From positions 1 through 37,721 of IMG/VR virus record IMGVR_UViG_3300023176_002495: DNA of 37,721 bases; one strand, written 5' to 3'. How positions within the stretch are numbered: the stretch's first letter is position 1; the number at the start of each line of letters is the position of its first letter. Made by a program: the position numbers and the translations under genes. The notes beneath the pieces are model-generated. The model worked only from the letters and a program-made list of their open reading frames with translations, was not told where the DNA came from and ran no database searches. The DNA is from a virus. This document shows positions 8,601 to 16,406 of this stretch, in pieces.

Positions 8601-11600
8601 ATTCCACGTTATGCCAGAGGTGTTCGTGATCCTCTAAACGGATTTGTTCTCAAGACAAGAACCGATGAAACAAGAAGACTGGTCCCACAGAGAATCGTTC
8701 TCCAGAACATCGCTGCTGGCGCTCCTGTTGCTACATTTAATGTACCATTTAATATCGGCACTGGAACTATCCAACAGGCATTAGGTTTGCCAGAGGGTGA
8801 TGTTGGACTAAATCCAGACTTTGACTATGATGCTTATAATAGCGATCAAGTTAAGATTATTGATTCTGATAGAGTTGATTCTAAGACTTCCTTCAGCATC
8901 CTATCTGCCAGACAGATTGATATTGGTGGAGTAGGTGATCCTGCTGATCTAAGACTTGAGTTGACCGTATTCAATCACAGCATTAACAATAATGCTCTCA
9001 AGAATGAGAAGTTTACTGTTGTCAAGATTGATGCTCCACAGGGAGGAACTGGAATCTTCCGTACCGATGACCTCCAAGCAACTAACTTAAATAGAATCAC
9101 CTGGAGTGGATATTCTTCTGGCGCTGGTTACCTACAGGGGTACTTTAATCCAGATGGTACAAACGATCATTACTTAATCATTAAGGCTATTGAGTCTAGA
9201 GAACCAATCGAGTACAATCAGTTTGCTAGTACAAGATTTGCTCAACCTGTACTTAACCTTGATAATGACCCCACATTTGATGTTAATGGCAATCCCATTG
9301 AAATCTATGCTACACTACAAGCAAAACCAGATAGTGTTGGTAACGAGGCACTAAGTAAGTCTACTAAGGAAGATTATCTATACAGTAATAAGGACGCTAA
9401 CGTTCTTACTATGGTTCCTGGTGATGTTATCGAAGATGATACAAGCACCGATTATGAGATTATCTCTGTTGAGGATGTCGGGGACTTCGAAGATTCCTTC
9501 TACATCTTTGATATTAATGAGATCCAGAGACGTATTCCTGATCAGCAAGAAGGTATTTACTACCTAACTTGTTTGAGAGGTAATATTTCTCCATTCCCAA
9601 CTGGTGCTGGTGTTGGTCAGAACTTCAGAAACTTTAAGTTCTCTCAACCTATCTCTCAACTATATCCCTTAGACTACAAAAACGATCCTCTATGGTTCCA
9701 AGTCAGACCTGACGGAACTAGAGATGATACTATTCTCGATCCACCTTCTACTATTTGTGCTGCCGACAACTATGTTCATGGTCTAGTCAGAACTAACGAC
9801 AATAAGAATAGTGAAACCAAAGAGGTTGTTGAAGATCTAATCCTTAACCCTGCTCTTTCCAGATATAACTACACGATTGAAGCTCAGTCTGGTAATGCTA
9901 CTTCTGGTTCCGAAGATCGTAGAATCTCCATTGCTGGTGATTCTCTCTACAAACAGTCCGGCGAAAACAAACTATTTGTTGAACTCCGTCGTCCATCGAT
10001 TGCTAGATCTGGTAACCATACTTTCGAATATCTTGGTTTCGGTCCTGGTAACTACTCAACTGGTTTCCCACTCCGTCAGGAAGTTGTTCTATCCGATATC
10101 CAAGACTTCTATGCTCAGTCTAAGAAGGAAGATGCCGGTATTGTATTCTATACTGGTCTAAACTCCAACGGTGATCTCTACATTGGTAACAGAAAGATCA
10201 ATGCTATTACTGGCGAAGAGACATTCTTAGAGTCTGCTGAACTACAGGAAACTGAGGATGAAGGAGGAGATCTCGGTGGATTGGTAACAACATTTGAACT
10301 ACCGGTTGTATTTGAAAGAGACATTACTGTTGATGGTGATGCCAACTTCAACAATCCAGTTACTATTACCGTTGATCCAGATGAAGCAGCTGCTTTAACT
10401 ATTGTCTCCAACGTAGATTTCTCTGCCGGTGGTGATCAAACTCTAGACAGTTCTTCTTTCAACTTCAGTCCTATTCCTTCTAATGGTAACATTGTTGCCA
10501 CTCAGAACAATATCTATGCTGCTATCTTCAGACTTAACCCAAGAGGTAATACAACACTCGCCGGTCAGAACTACAGCATTAGAACACATGTAAACTCCTT
10601 TGATGGTAATAATCCTTCCAACCATAGTCCACATCAGACTCTATCTACCCTAGGTATTCCCATTCTTTATGGTAACCAGACACCTCAGACTGGTGATATC
10701 CTACTCAAGGGTGAGCAAGTCGGTAAAACTGGTTCTCTTGGATGGATTTATTCTAACTTCTTTGTTGATGTTACTACTGCTACATTTACGATCTCTGCTG
10801 ATAGCCCACCATCTACTACGGTTATCTTTGCTACTCAACCAGGAACATCTCCTAGCGATCTAGGCATTCAACTAGGTACTGTTGTAAGACTAACTGGATT
10901 TGACGGTAGATTTAATAACATCAATGGTGTTAGAACTGTCACCAACGTCAATGATGTTCAAGGTGGTACATGGGAAGTTACTTCTTCCTTTATCATTGCT
11001 GGCGACCCTGGAGATCCTACACTTCTCACTTCGCTCACTGGAACCCCATTGATTGAAGTCTCTGTTGACTCCTGGAAAGAAACTGGTCTCTTAGGAACAG
11101 AATCTCTCAGAACATTAACAGACAACAATGGTGATTACAGACTTGGTATTAATACTCTAGCAAGATCTGATCATGGTGTTGATGGAGATCAGGAAGAAGG
11201 ATTTGTCTCCGATGCTGTATTGCCAAGAGCTAACTTGGATGTGGTTGGTACTACCTGGATTAGTGGTAGAACACTAGACACAGTTGTCAACAACTACATT
11301 AACAACCCTCTCTTAGCAGACAGAACATTCCTAGACAATGACCATGCTTTCCTAGTTGGTGGTCTTAGTGAAGATCCCGGTCAAGAAGCTACATTTAGAA
11401 TCTCCACAACAAATGGTGGTAGAGTTGGTATTAACGTAGACTTCTCCGAACTAGACAGAACTCTAGTTGTTGACGGTGACATGAGACTCACCAACGACTT
11501 CTTACTAGAGCAAAATCTAACCATCGGTGGCGAGAGTTTAATCACTCAGACTCAAAACTTTAACCTCGTTCCAAACACTACCACTAGACTTAACTTCGGT

Positions 11601-13826
11601 AATGTTGTTGAGGAACTCAACATTGCTAACCAAACAACAGAAGATCAAGAGATTAATATCGGCAACATTGCTGGTGGTCAGATATTCAATATCGGAACGT
11701 TTAGTCTAGTTACGGAGTTTAATCTTCATAGAAATGCTCAGAACTCTATTATTAGAGCAGGCACGGTTGCCAATGACGATGTTAACTTCTCTAGCGTTGT
11801 TCTTGTTGGTGGTGCTTATGCCAATACATCTGATGATTTGCTAACAGGTTCCATACTTAAAGTATATAACAGATTTGCTTACTTCGATGGCGATATTCGT
11901 GTCGGACAAGCATTGTCTCCTGGTACTGGAATCGCTTCCATCTCGTCTCCTGCTCAGACATTTAACTTACTCACTACTACAGTAACCAATATCAACATTG
12001 GTTTATCTGCTTCCGATATTAATATTGGTGCTCTTGGTGGTATTACTAGAGTTAATAACTCTCTTGAGGTTGGTGCTGATACAGATCTGTTTGGTGATGT
12101 TACACTTCAAGGTGGTCTAAATGCTGGTCAGTTTGAACTCCGTCGTGGTTCACTCGGAACACCTACCACTGCTCATAGCATTGGTAACGAGGTCGATAAC
12201 TTTAACATTGACTTCTATAGAAGGACCGAGACTAGTATTAGGTTGAGCACGGAGGGTGCTGAATATTGGGGTAATGAGGCTGAGTTTAAGGATAACTCTG
12301 TTGGATTTGCTTCTGATCCAACAGTCTACAGATTAACCATTGATCAACCTGCTACTCTTCTAGATTTTGAAGTTGGATCTTATGTCTTGATTGATAGATC
12401 TATTGATGTCGGTCCTACTCAAGGCGATGCTCCTGTGGGCGAGCAATACAGTGAACTTCTAGAAGTTATTGGTATCATTAACCTATCTGATGTTGGTCCT
12501 GAACCACTACAAGTTAGAGTTAGACGTGCTAGAAACCAGCTAGATTCTGCTGGTAACATGATTCTAGGAACTCCTGCTGATCTTCCTGTTGATGCCGAAC
12601 CACCTCTAAACTACAAGTATCTAAGAACAGATCACCCAGATCAAGCAGTTCTTGTACGTTATGATTTCTCTAGAAATGTAAGCTATCTCAATGAGAATCT
12701 AAATCAAGAGGCACCTGGATTCCTAGATGATGTTGCTACCGGTAACTTTGCTGGATCTATTAATGAAGGTGATATCTTTAGACTATCTCCTGATGAAAAT
12801 GGAAACCTAGGTGAACTTACAACTGTAACAGGAATCAATCAGGTTACTAACCAACAGTTCCTCATTACTGATGGTGGAACACCACCATTAACCGCTTTCT
12901 CTGTTGACTCTGTAACTGGCGAGACATTCATTAACGGTCAACTAGATGTCAATAACAGTATTATTCTTTCTGGTTCTGTTACATGTGGTGTTGAAAGACT
13001 AGTTCTTACTGATGGTACTGGTAATCCTGATTTTGAGAAGTTTATCGTTGACAGTTGTGATGGCACTACCTCTATTCGTGGTAATCTCCAGATTGGTACA
13101 GATAACTTCGATAGATTTGTAGTTGAAGGTCCAACGGGCGATACTACAATTACTGAAGGTAATCTTGTTATTGAGAATGATTTAGGAGATCAGCAACTTG
13201 TTCTACAAAACTCCAGTGGTAATCTAACAATCGCTGGTATTATTAGAACAGAAGGAACAGCACAGAACATCTTCAGTGGTGATGTTGTTATTAACGGTTC
13301 TGACTTTATCGTTAATGCTGATTCTATAATCGATAGATCTGGATCAAATCTAACCAGTTCTCAGGTAGGAGAGACAATCGCTAGCATAAATAATGATGGA
13401 TCGTTCACATTCGCTGGTCAGTCTGCTTATCTAACGCCTACTGGCGGTAGAAACTGGGAGTACATTGGTGGCGGTGTTGCTGTAGCACCTCTATCCTCCA
13501 ATGTTAACTACTTTATTGCTCCAGCCGCTGATATTCTTCTTGAACTACCACAACTACCAACACACGGAGATGTAATCCGTATCCTTGATGTTGGTGGACA
13601 GTTGACCTACAACGTTTCTCTAAGGATTAGAGCAGTTGATGGAACAAGAGTTCAAGGTGGTGCTGATAACTCTGGTCCTATTGCTGGTACTACCTTTGAT
13701 GGTGGCGAACTATTAGTTCAAACACCTAACGTTGGTCTTGGACTTGTTTATCTAGGATCTGTTGATTACAGAGGAGTAGCTACCGGAGCAAGCATCGACA
13801 CTGGTTGGTGGTTAATGGAAATCTAA
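2601..13826 (+). CDS. giant fibre-like virion structural protein, 3741 aa
   Basis: A single 11.2-kb gene, by far the largest here. Residues about 30-85 (NSPLRPFKTIQRAF ... IMLMPGDHYI) look like the start of a pectate-lyase-type right-handed beta helix, which resumes at about 690-1150. Inserted are three R-YYDAYRLI..N-QEIIDRS-type helical repeats (about 96-210) and three copies of a domain opening KCKRD(L/I)G(Y/F) at residues 225, 383 and 518; a fourth (KCERDIGYFVDA) starts at 1241. From about 2570 to the end there are many short beta repeats of the form 'I-x-G-D-hydrophobic', ending in a compact beta domain (NWEYIGGG to WWLMEI). This is the design of a long trimeric fibre or baseplate-attached structural protein. 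A late promoter precedes it, and the next gene starts after 1 base. A role in the distal tail or fibre is inferred; no catalytic domain is evident. Confidence 0.85.
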   Translation: MALTRLDNLYSSKTGKYLYVSPDDFNASDELDNRGNSPLRPFKTIQRAFIEVARFSYLPGSDNDRFDQFSIMLMPGDHYIDNRPGLVQIDRRSRQRYYDARNLINANRQEIIDRSFAEIAIQYDEVAWGTDWVVPGDDPAQTKSRYYDAYRLIQKNKQEIIDRSVAEIALGPNELFSFPEDATETEVSRYKDAYRLIRNNQALIVDDVWQETFASYPSVGSTQTKCKRDLGYFIEAIALDVFGGGGNRYSREFVLKYFDGAGNPIPEGIPNTTDLIPDPDEINASIFAFERARDYLQQAVSNNYVSVLSPGSEYTDNDILEGEAVYNDGAGDVSRTDPTACSDVQTTIANLVTTITTPILNQTIAGGNLASLVEVIPPAGEAKCKRDLGFIVDYISLDIVQGGGNVYTRKVMQNYFNEAGNDWIDDGLQGETAESLIAFNKARDVMLQAITNQLYYKDLTITADIATGDNQDPASCNDVQTLIGNLFQIVIDAVTNESIATVDFPPESTSPLNPGEEKCKRDIGYIVDATAADLQNGGNAQIVAATKAYFDANGLPISNGLVGEEAQSVVAFSRAATEMQKAVTNQLLSKDLTLLAGPANFNVEGPTVPVLPSGNAASCVDVQSSIADLITIATDVISSGDISLLVGINAPGDVPVFNYNQNLEEWNDNTILDLSNPDNALYKFNSSTGGAIVPRGCSLIGYDLRRTIVRPLYVPDPADATQERTSIFNLTGGCYLWQFTIKDGDLSENSPLYNPTDKVGRVYYQKGNTNLATPEYSHHKICIMTYADEQDLEDYYEKVGRSFSLFQPTIDDGDLEALVQENRIVGPLSDTRNITNIRLEDNVDASKVTVVVTTKIAHGYFKDQYVAIIDNGLTDLLNGTFKVIELDNEDPRVFKYELGVTELQLGLDLEQDYDFTSVPALDVAARVQAEIDSVESASPYVFNCSIRSTWGQCGMWADGSKATGFKSMVVAQYTGVSLQRDDRAYIRYDEFTNTWNQASITDAFATEPYHTRGDAYWKDDWRNFHIRASDDAFIQCVSVFAVGFFDHFLMESGGDMSITNSNSNFGNTSLHAIGFKGFAFNQDKGGYITDIIPLKTIDDSAFNETDYKYYSLDAQLTKDAANTTGRLYYGADTIYDPFDKPVVSIDGYRLGAKSGERLYLTLKDTVGGNSRYEAELSESGFTQYTASIQTLNPDGLVIDNLAQDASTSIEKNKLFIQQEAYGYIIDKYPYLLTKPGIEIGKCERDIGYFVDAVVQDLRVGGNIQTIQAAEAYFVGGSLSYVPGELNETVEALDYVKNLCVAAMRNFDILYRDCQTTVGSAIVDVGDTTGLLVGMRVREYDYTLANFQDGRLNPDVSEGGTSQEVTVNPAIQPNTYIKKIIDSTRIELGIEGSLPSTLGDIQPAQQTRLAYLYFSLPRTGTLTDSDDNLVGAWAAQIAVADSSIIQYVDGNNAPVPWNGLQNEYPECASIRSTIETYFSDINVILNQGLQPISERESALSTLILANKDLATEEALDRAKANYPTLTLNNQVQLVADVKETIEAYAYNVLYGANNKAYDRGVFYTANPSRTNGEELFTTFLYDEVYNILVEVIRNETVTIIGDHGLTQTFDNSIVPDTPPFEPGTYGLTDFVDIQSNLGDYRDLVNAGIGTDVIVGDVTNAGIARTEPVVGASVGRVDPTLQTANLANRATLFTVNTGGGVSDPHNWETGTPVRLVPNAREGTNPDKRVIRLPRGFEPNTIYYVIAPGRTTQPENYANGLVYPGVFEADSKTRIMLASTKENAAAGIYLYSSETDSIDPDLEIGIQQFVLDVDYALHQYLCNEVSGVNDVLQTGVPHLFDVPGTGGPVQKVFFRTFGNNSDLPVLSASGVAVDPNTYYYARFVTPRTFSIFLTEAEAISGATPQTFIQGFGQNFYVFSDKRRSPVKFDAELVNTNTTTGQWYIQTIPDPTDINVEPGSAGNMITRLQALGVTLTDARTKNTFFNRLDDGRPKEDRVYRLRYVIPRYARGVRDPLNGFVLKTRTDETRRLVPQRIVLQNIAAGAPVATFNVPFNIGTGTIQQALGLPEGDVGLNPDFDYDAYNSDQVKIIDSDRVDSKTSFSILSARQIDIGGVGDPADLRLELTVFNHSINNNALKNEKFTVVKIDAPQGGTGIFRTDDLQATNLNRITWSGYSSGAGYLQGYFNPDGTNDHYLIIKAIESREPIEYNQFASTRFAQPVLNLDNDPTFDVNGNPIEIYATLQAKPDSVGNEALSKSTKEDYLYSNKDANVLTMVPGDVIEDDTSTDYEIISVEDVGDFEDSFYIFDINEIQRRIPDQQEGIYYLTCLRGNISPFPTGAGVGQNFRNFKFSQPISQLYPLDYKNDPLWFQVRPDGTRDDTILDPPSTICAADNYVHGLVRTNDNKNSETKEVVEDLILNPALSRYNYTIEAQSGNATSGSEDRRISIAGDSLYKQSGENKLFVELRRPSIARSGNHTFEYLGFGPGNYSTGFPLRQEVVLSDIQDFYAQSKKEDAGIVFYTGLNSNGDLYIGNRKINAITGEETFLESAELQETEDEGGDLGGLVTTFELPVVFERDITVDGDANFNNPVTITVDPDEAAALTIVSNVDFSAGGDQTLDSSSFNFSPIPSNGNIVATQNNIYAAIFRLNPRGNTTLAGQNYSIRTHVNSFDGNNPSNHSPHQTLSTLGIPILYGNQTPQTGDILLKGEQVGKTGSLGWIYSNFFVDVTTATFTISADSPPSTTVIFATQPGTSPSDLGIQLGTVVRLTGFDGRFNNINGVRTVTNVNDVQGGTWEVTSSFIIAGDPGDPTLLTSLTGTPLIEVSVDSWKETGLLGTESLRTLTDNNGDYRLGINTLARSDHGVDGDQEEGFVSDAVLPRANLDVVGTTWISGRTLDTVVNNYINNPLLADRTFLDNDHAFLVGGLSEDPGQEATFRISTTNGGRVGINVDFSELDRTLVVDGDMRLTNDFLLEQNLTIGGESLITQTQNFNLVPNTTTRLNFGNVVEELNIANQTTEDQEINIGNIAGGQIFNIGTFSLVTEFNLHRNAQNSIIRAGTVANDDVNFSSVVLVGGAYANTSDDLLTGSILKVYNRFAYFDGDIRVGQALSPGTGIASISSPAQTFNLLTTTVTNINIGLSASDINIGALGGITRVNNSLEVGADTDLFGDVTLQGGLNAGQFELRRGSLGTPTTAHSIGNEVDNFNIDFYRRTETSIRLSTEGAEYWGNEAEFKDNSVGFASDPTVYRLTIDQPATLLDFEVGSYVLIDRSIDVGPTQGDAPVGEQYSELLEVIGIINLSDVGPEPLQVRVRRARNQLDSAGNMILGTPADLPVDAEPPLNYKYLRTDHPDQAVLVRYDFSRNVSYLNENLNQEAPGFLDDVATGNFAGSINEGDIFRLSPDENGNLGELTTVTGINQVTNQQFLITDGGTPPLTAFSVDSVTGETFINGQLDVNNSIILSGSVTCGVERLVLTDGTGNPDFEKFIVDSCDGTTSIRGNLQIGTDNFDRFVVEGPTGDTTITEGNLVIENDLGDQQLVLQNSSGNLTIAGIIRTEGTAQNIFSGDVVINGSDFIVNADSIIDRSGSNLTSSQVGETIASINNDGSFTFAGQSAYLTPTGGRNWEYIGGGVAVAPLSSNVNYFIAPAADILLELPQLPTHGDVIRILDVGGQLTYNVSLRIRAVDGTRVQGGADNSGPIAGTTFDGGELLVQTPNVGLGLVYLGSVDYRGVATGASIDTGWWLMEI
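3273..4520 (+). repeat. three tandem 'CKRD' domains inside the giant fibre gene
   Basis: Copies open at 3273, 3747 and 4152, each with KCKRD, aromatic/hydrophobic residues, a D--GGN motif about 15 residues on, a Y(F/D)x(A/G)G element, an (A/S)x(A/E)...(A/T)N(Q/N) helix, and a closing CxDVQ(T/S) segment (for example ACSDVQTTI, SCNDVQTLI, SCVDVQSSI). A diverged fourth copy opens at 6321. Two cysteines per copy are conserved at the same places. The repeat is seen directly; its fold is unknown to me. Confidence 0.8.
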
Positions 13827-13827
13827 T

Positions 13828-15519
13828 ATGCCAAGTTACAACTCTGTTAGAACTGCTGAAGCCCAACCCATCGGATCCGCCGTCCCTTGGGTTGGAGCAC
13901 TAACATCTATTCCTCCTGGGTGGCTGATATGCAATGGTCAAGAGTTGGATGCTGCCGACTATCCTTTGCTTAGAAGAGTGTTGAAAAACACTTATGGTGG
14001 TAACTCTTCGGGTGATTTTCCTAACTATTCCGGTACGTTTAACCTTCCTAATATCAGTCAGAAAGCATTGGCAGATATTTCGGTAGAATGGTTTGCTTAC
14101 AACGACGGTGATATTATTCCTGGTAATGATCAACCAACTTATAATATTGATAATGCTCAGTCGCTAGCTGTTATACAACCGTACATTGGTCCAGAGGGAG
14201 ATGTTGGTACACCCGGAACAGTCTTTGCTTTAACTGACTTAAACTTTAGCTATACTCCGGATCCAGATGGAACTTTAGAAAGAGCAACATTAGTATCTGG
14301 TATTGCAGCAGTAACAGGATCTACCTTGTTCTTTGGTAATGTTCCTGTTCAACCAGATCCTGCTCAGATTCCTCCATCTACAGGCACAGGAGCCAGTTTT
14401 AACATTATCAAAAATGAAGATACTACGTATCAGATTGCTAGACGAGAAAAGGGACAGGATTATGAAGAGGGAGATTTACTTATTATACCTGGAAATTTAG
14501 TTGGTGGTACATCTCCTGCTAATGACATTTTTATTCAGGTAGATACAATCGGAAATCCTTTTTACACAGGTACTATTGCTGCCTCTAACGGAGATCCTCT
14601 AACCTTTGTTCCTGGATTTGGTATTGATACGGTTAATGTTGTTCCTAGAAAACTAGGTAGAAGACATATGCCACCCCATACTCATTTGGGGCAATACGAC
14701 ACTCTAAACACAGTTGATAATGGAACTGTTCCTGGAAGAGGTGTTGGTGTATGGAGTAATCCCCAGATTGATATTACAGAGTATTGGTTTGGTAGAGTTA
14801 TTGCTGACGTTGGTGCTTGTCCTTTCATTGGATTTACATATACAACAGAAGAAGCAGACGTTGGTGTTGAATGGGGAGATTCTCGTGACACGGGCACTGT
14901 TACAGAAGTCACTAATCCTTTTACTTCTGGTGTAGGAAGATATGCTTTGGGATCAGTATCTGGAACACCACCAGCTAAGACTCATACAGTATTTCAAACC
15001 GGTCAAGCAGGACATGGTATTGCTAAACCATGGTTTGATAGTATTTCATTTAAGTTAAGAGATGCCACTGGTGCTGTATCTACAGATAGAGGTGTTGATC
15101 CCGGTGTAACAATACCAGGAACTTTGGATGATTTGAAAAAAACTGGTAGATTTAGTATTGACAGTAGGATTCCTTATAGCGATAATGGAGCTATTGTTAA
15201 CAGTATCAACTATGACTTGGGTATAGCTCCGGATAGTGATGATACGGTTTTTCGTACTGAAGTTATGTTTAATAATGCTGCTGACAGTTTTACTAGACTT
15301 ACACCAGAAATCACAACTGCTATTGATGTTATTATTGCACACGATCACCAGGGCGAGATTAATATTACTTACAACAATGGTAGTTTAAATATTCCTGGTA
15401 ATATTTCTTCTCAAGTAGCAGCAAATATTAATCCAGATAGTGTACCAAACGCTTTCCAGATCACATTTACATGTAACTCAGCAAACCTTACTTGTCTAAC
15501 CTTAATAAGAGCTTACTAA
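13828..15519 (+). CDS. tail collar-domain fibre protein
   Basis: A 563-residue protein with an N-terminal phage tail collar domain: GSAVPWVGALTSIPPGWL, then CNGQELDAADYPLL and FNLPN (residues about 16-75), the classic pattern of collar domains in short tail fibres and microcystin-related phage tail proteins. HxH elements (HTH near residue 285, HDH near 505) recall the metal-coordinating His pairs of T4 gp12-like fibre tips. The middle is beta-rich and repetitive. It follows the giant fibre gene after a single base and is followed by another collar protein after one base, so the three are co-translated. It is probably a fibre tip or adapter; the exact T4 counterpart is not clear. Confidence 0.82.
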   Translation: MPSYNSVRTAEAQPIGSAVPWVGALTSIPPGWLICNGQELDAADYPLLRRVLKNTYGGNSSGDFPNYSGTFNLPNISQKALADISVEWFAYNDGDIIPGNDQPTYNIDNAQSLAVIQPYIGPEGDVGTPGTVFALTDLNFSYTPDPDGTLERATLVSGIAAVTGSTLFFGNVPVQPDPAQIPPSTGTGASFNIIKNEDTTYQIARREKGQDYEEGDLLIIPGNLVGGTSPANDIFIQVDTIGNPFYTGTIAASNGDPLTFVPGFGIDTVNVVPRKLGRRHMPPHTHLGQYDTLNTVDNGTVPGRGVGVWSNPQIDITEYWFGRVIADVGACPFIGFTYTTEEADVGVEWGDSRDTGTVTEVTNPFTSGVGRYALGSVSGTPPAKTHTVFQTGQAGHGIAKPWFDSISFKLRDATGAVSTDRGVDPGVTIPGTLDDLKKTGRFSIDSRIPYSDNGAIVNSINYDLGIAPDSDDTVFRTEVMFNNAADSFTRLTPEITTAIDVIIAHDHQGEINITYNNGSLNIPGNISSQVAANINPDSVPNAFQITFTCNSANLTCLTLIRAY

Positions 15520-15520
15520 A

Positions 15521-16405
15521 ATGACTAAGTATTACACTCAAGAAAAAGCAAAGTTTGGGGGAACCACAGGAACTATTATTCCGTTTACAGTTCAGTTATC
15601 TCTTATTAACTTTCCTAATATTGCCGAGTTTAAAACTTTGGTGCCTGCTGGTTACTTAAGGTGTGATGGATCTATTGTTAGAGCAGAACTTTACCCAGGA
15701 TTGGCTGCTACCATTGGAGTAGGATCAAACTGTCCATTTGCTAAAGACCCAGATTCACTCACTGATGAGTTTTTTCAACTCCCTGATTTAGGATCAAAAT
15801 ATCTTTCTGGTTCTCTCAGTAGTGGAGAATATTTTAATGATACTATTCTGCAAAATGATAGCGGAACACAAAGAGTAGGGGCAGAAACAGTCGTTGATAC
15901 TCTTGTTGGAGATAACATTCAAATCAGTTGGACCGGAGCATTTGAAATTCAACAGCAACAGATTCCGTTTAGTGGAAATCCTATCTTTCAATCGTTAGAT
16001 AACGATGGAAATACTAGAGATGATTTCCTAGCAGAAGATAACTTCCAAGCACACGGTCATAATTCTGACGTTGGTGTATTCACATACTTAGGTAACTGGC
16101 AAGATAGTGCATGGTTCAATACATTTGAAAGAGGAGATAACCTAGGAACTACAGAAGGATCAAATGAGTTGATTCAGATTGAAGCACCACCTAATAATCA
16201 AGCTGCCCCTTCTCATAATCACAGGGTTCTTCTCCCTGGTGCTTCAGAACTTAGAGACAAATGTGATTTTAGTTTTATTTTGAATACACAACAGGTTGAT
16301 CCTGTTGGATTAGTAACTGATGTTACATTGACTACAGAAAACGTACAAAAGCTAGATAAAGCAATCTCTCCATACATTTTTATGGAGTATATTATTAAGA
16401 TCTAA
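15521..16405 (+). CDS. short tail collar-domain protein
   Basis: A 294-residue protein with a second collar domain at about residues 37-95 (AGYLRCDGSIVRAELYPGL, later FFQLPDLGSKYL). It has HGHN (near residue 178) and SHNH (near residue 231), which together resemble the HxH metal-binding pairs of T4 gp12-type short tail fibre heads. The C-terminus ends in FMEYIIKI, similar in style to the WAKWMIKAY end of the 1970-aa fibre. It lies between the 563-aa collar protein and the first glycine-rich adhesin, with 1-base spacers on both sides. It is probably a short tail fibre or fibre-tip protein. Confidence 0.8.
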   Translation: MTKYYTQEKAKFGGTTGTIIPFTVQLSLINFPNIAEFKTLVPAGYLRCDGSIVRAELYPGLAATIGVGSNCPFAKDPDSLTDEFFQLPDLGSKYLSGSLSSGEYFNDTILQNDSGTQRVGAETVVDTLVGDNIQISWTGAFEIQQQQIPFSGNPIFQSLDNDGNTRDDFLAEDNFQAHGHNSDVGVFTYLGNWQDSAWFNTFERGDNLGTTEGSNELIQIEAPPNNQAAPSHNHRVLLPGASELRDKCDFSFILNTQQVDPVGLVTDVTLTTENVQKLDKAISPYIFMEYIIKI

Positions 16406-16406
16406 A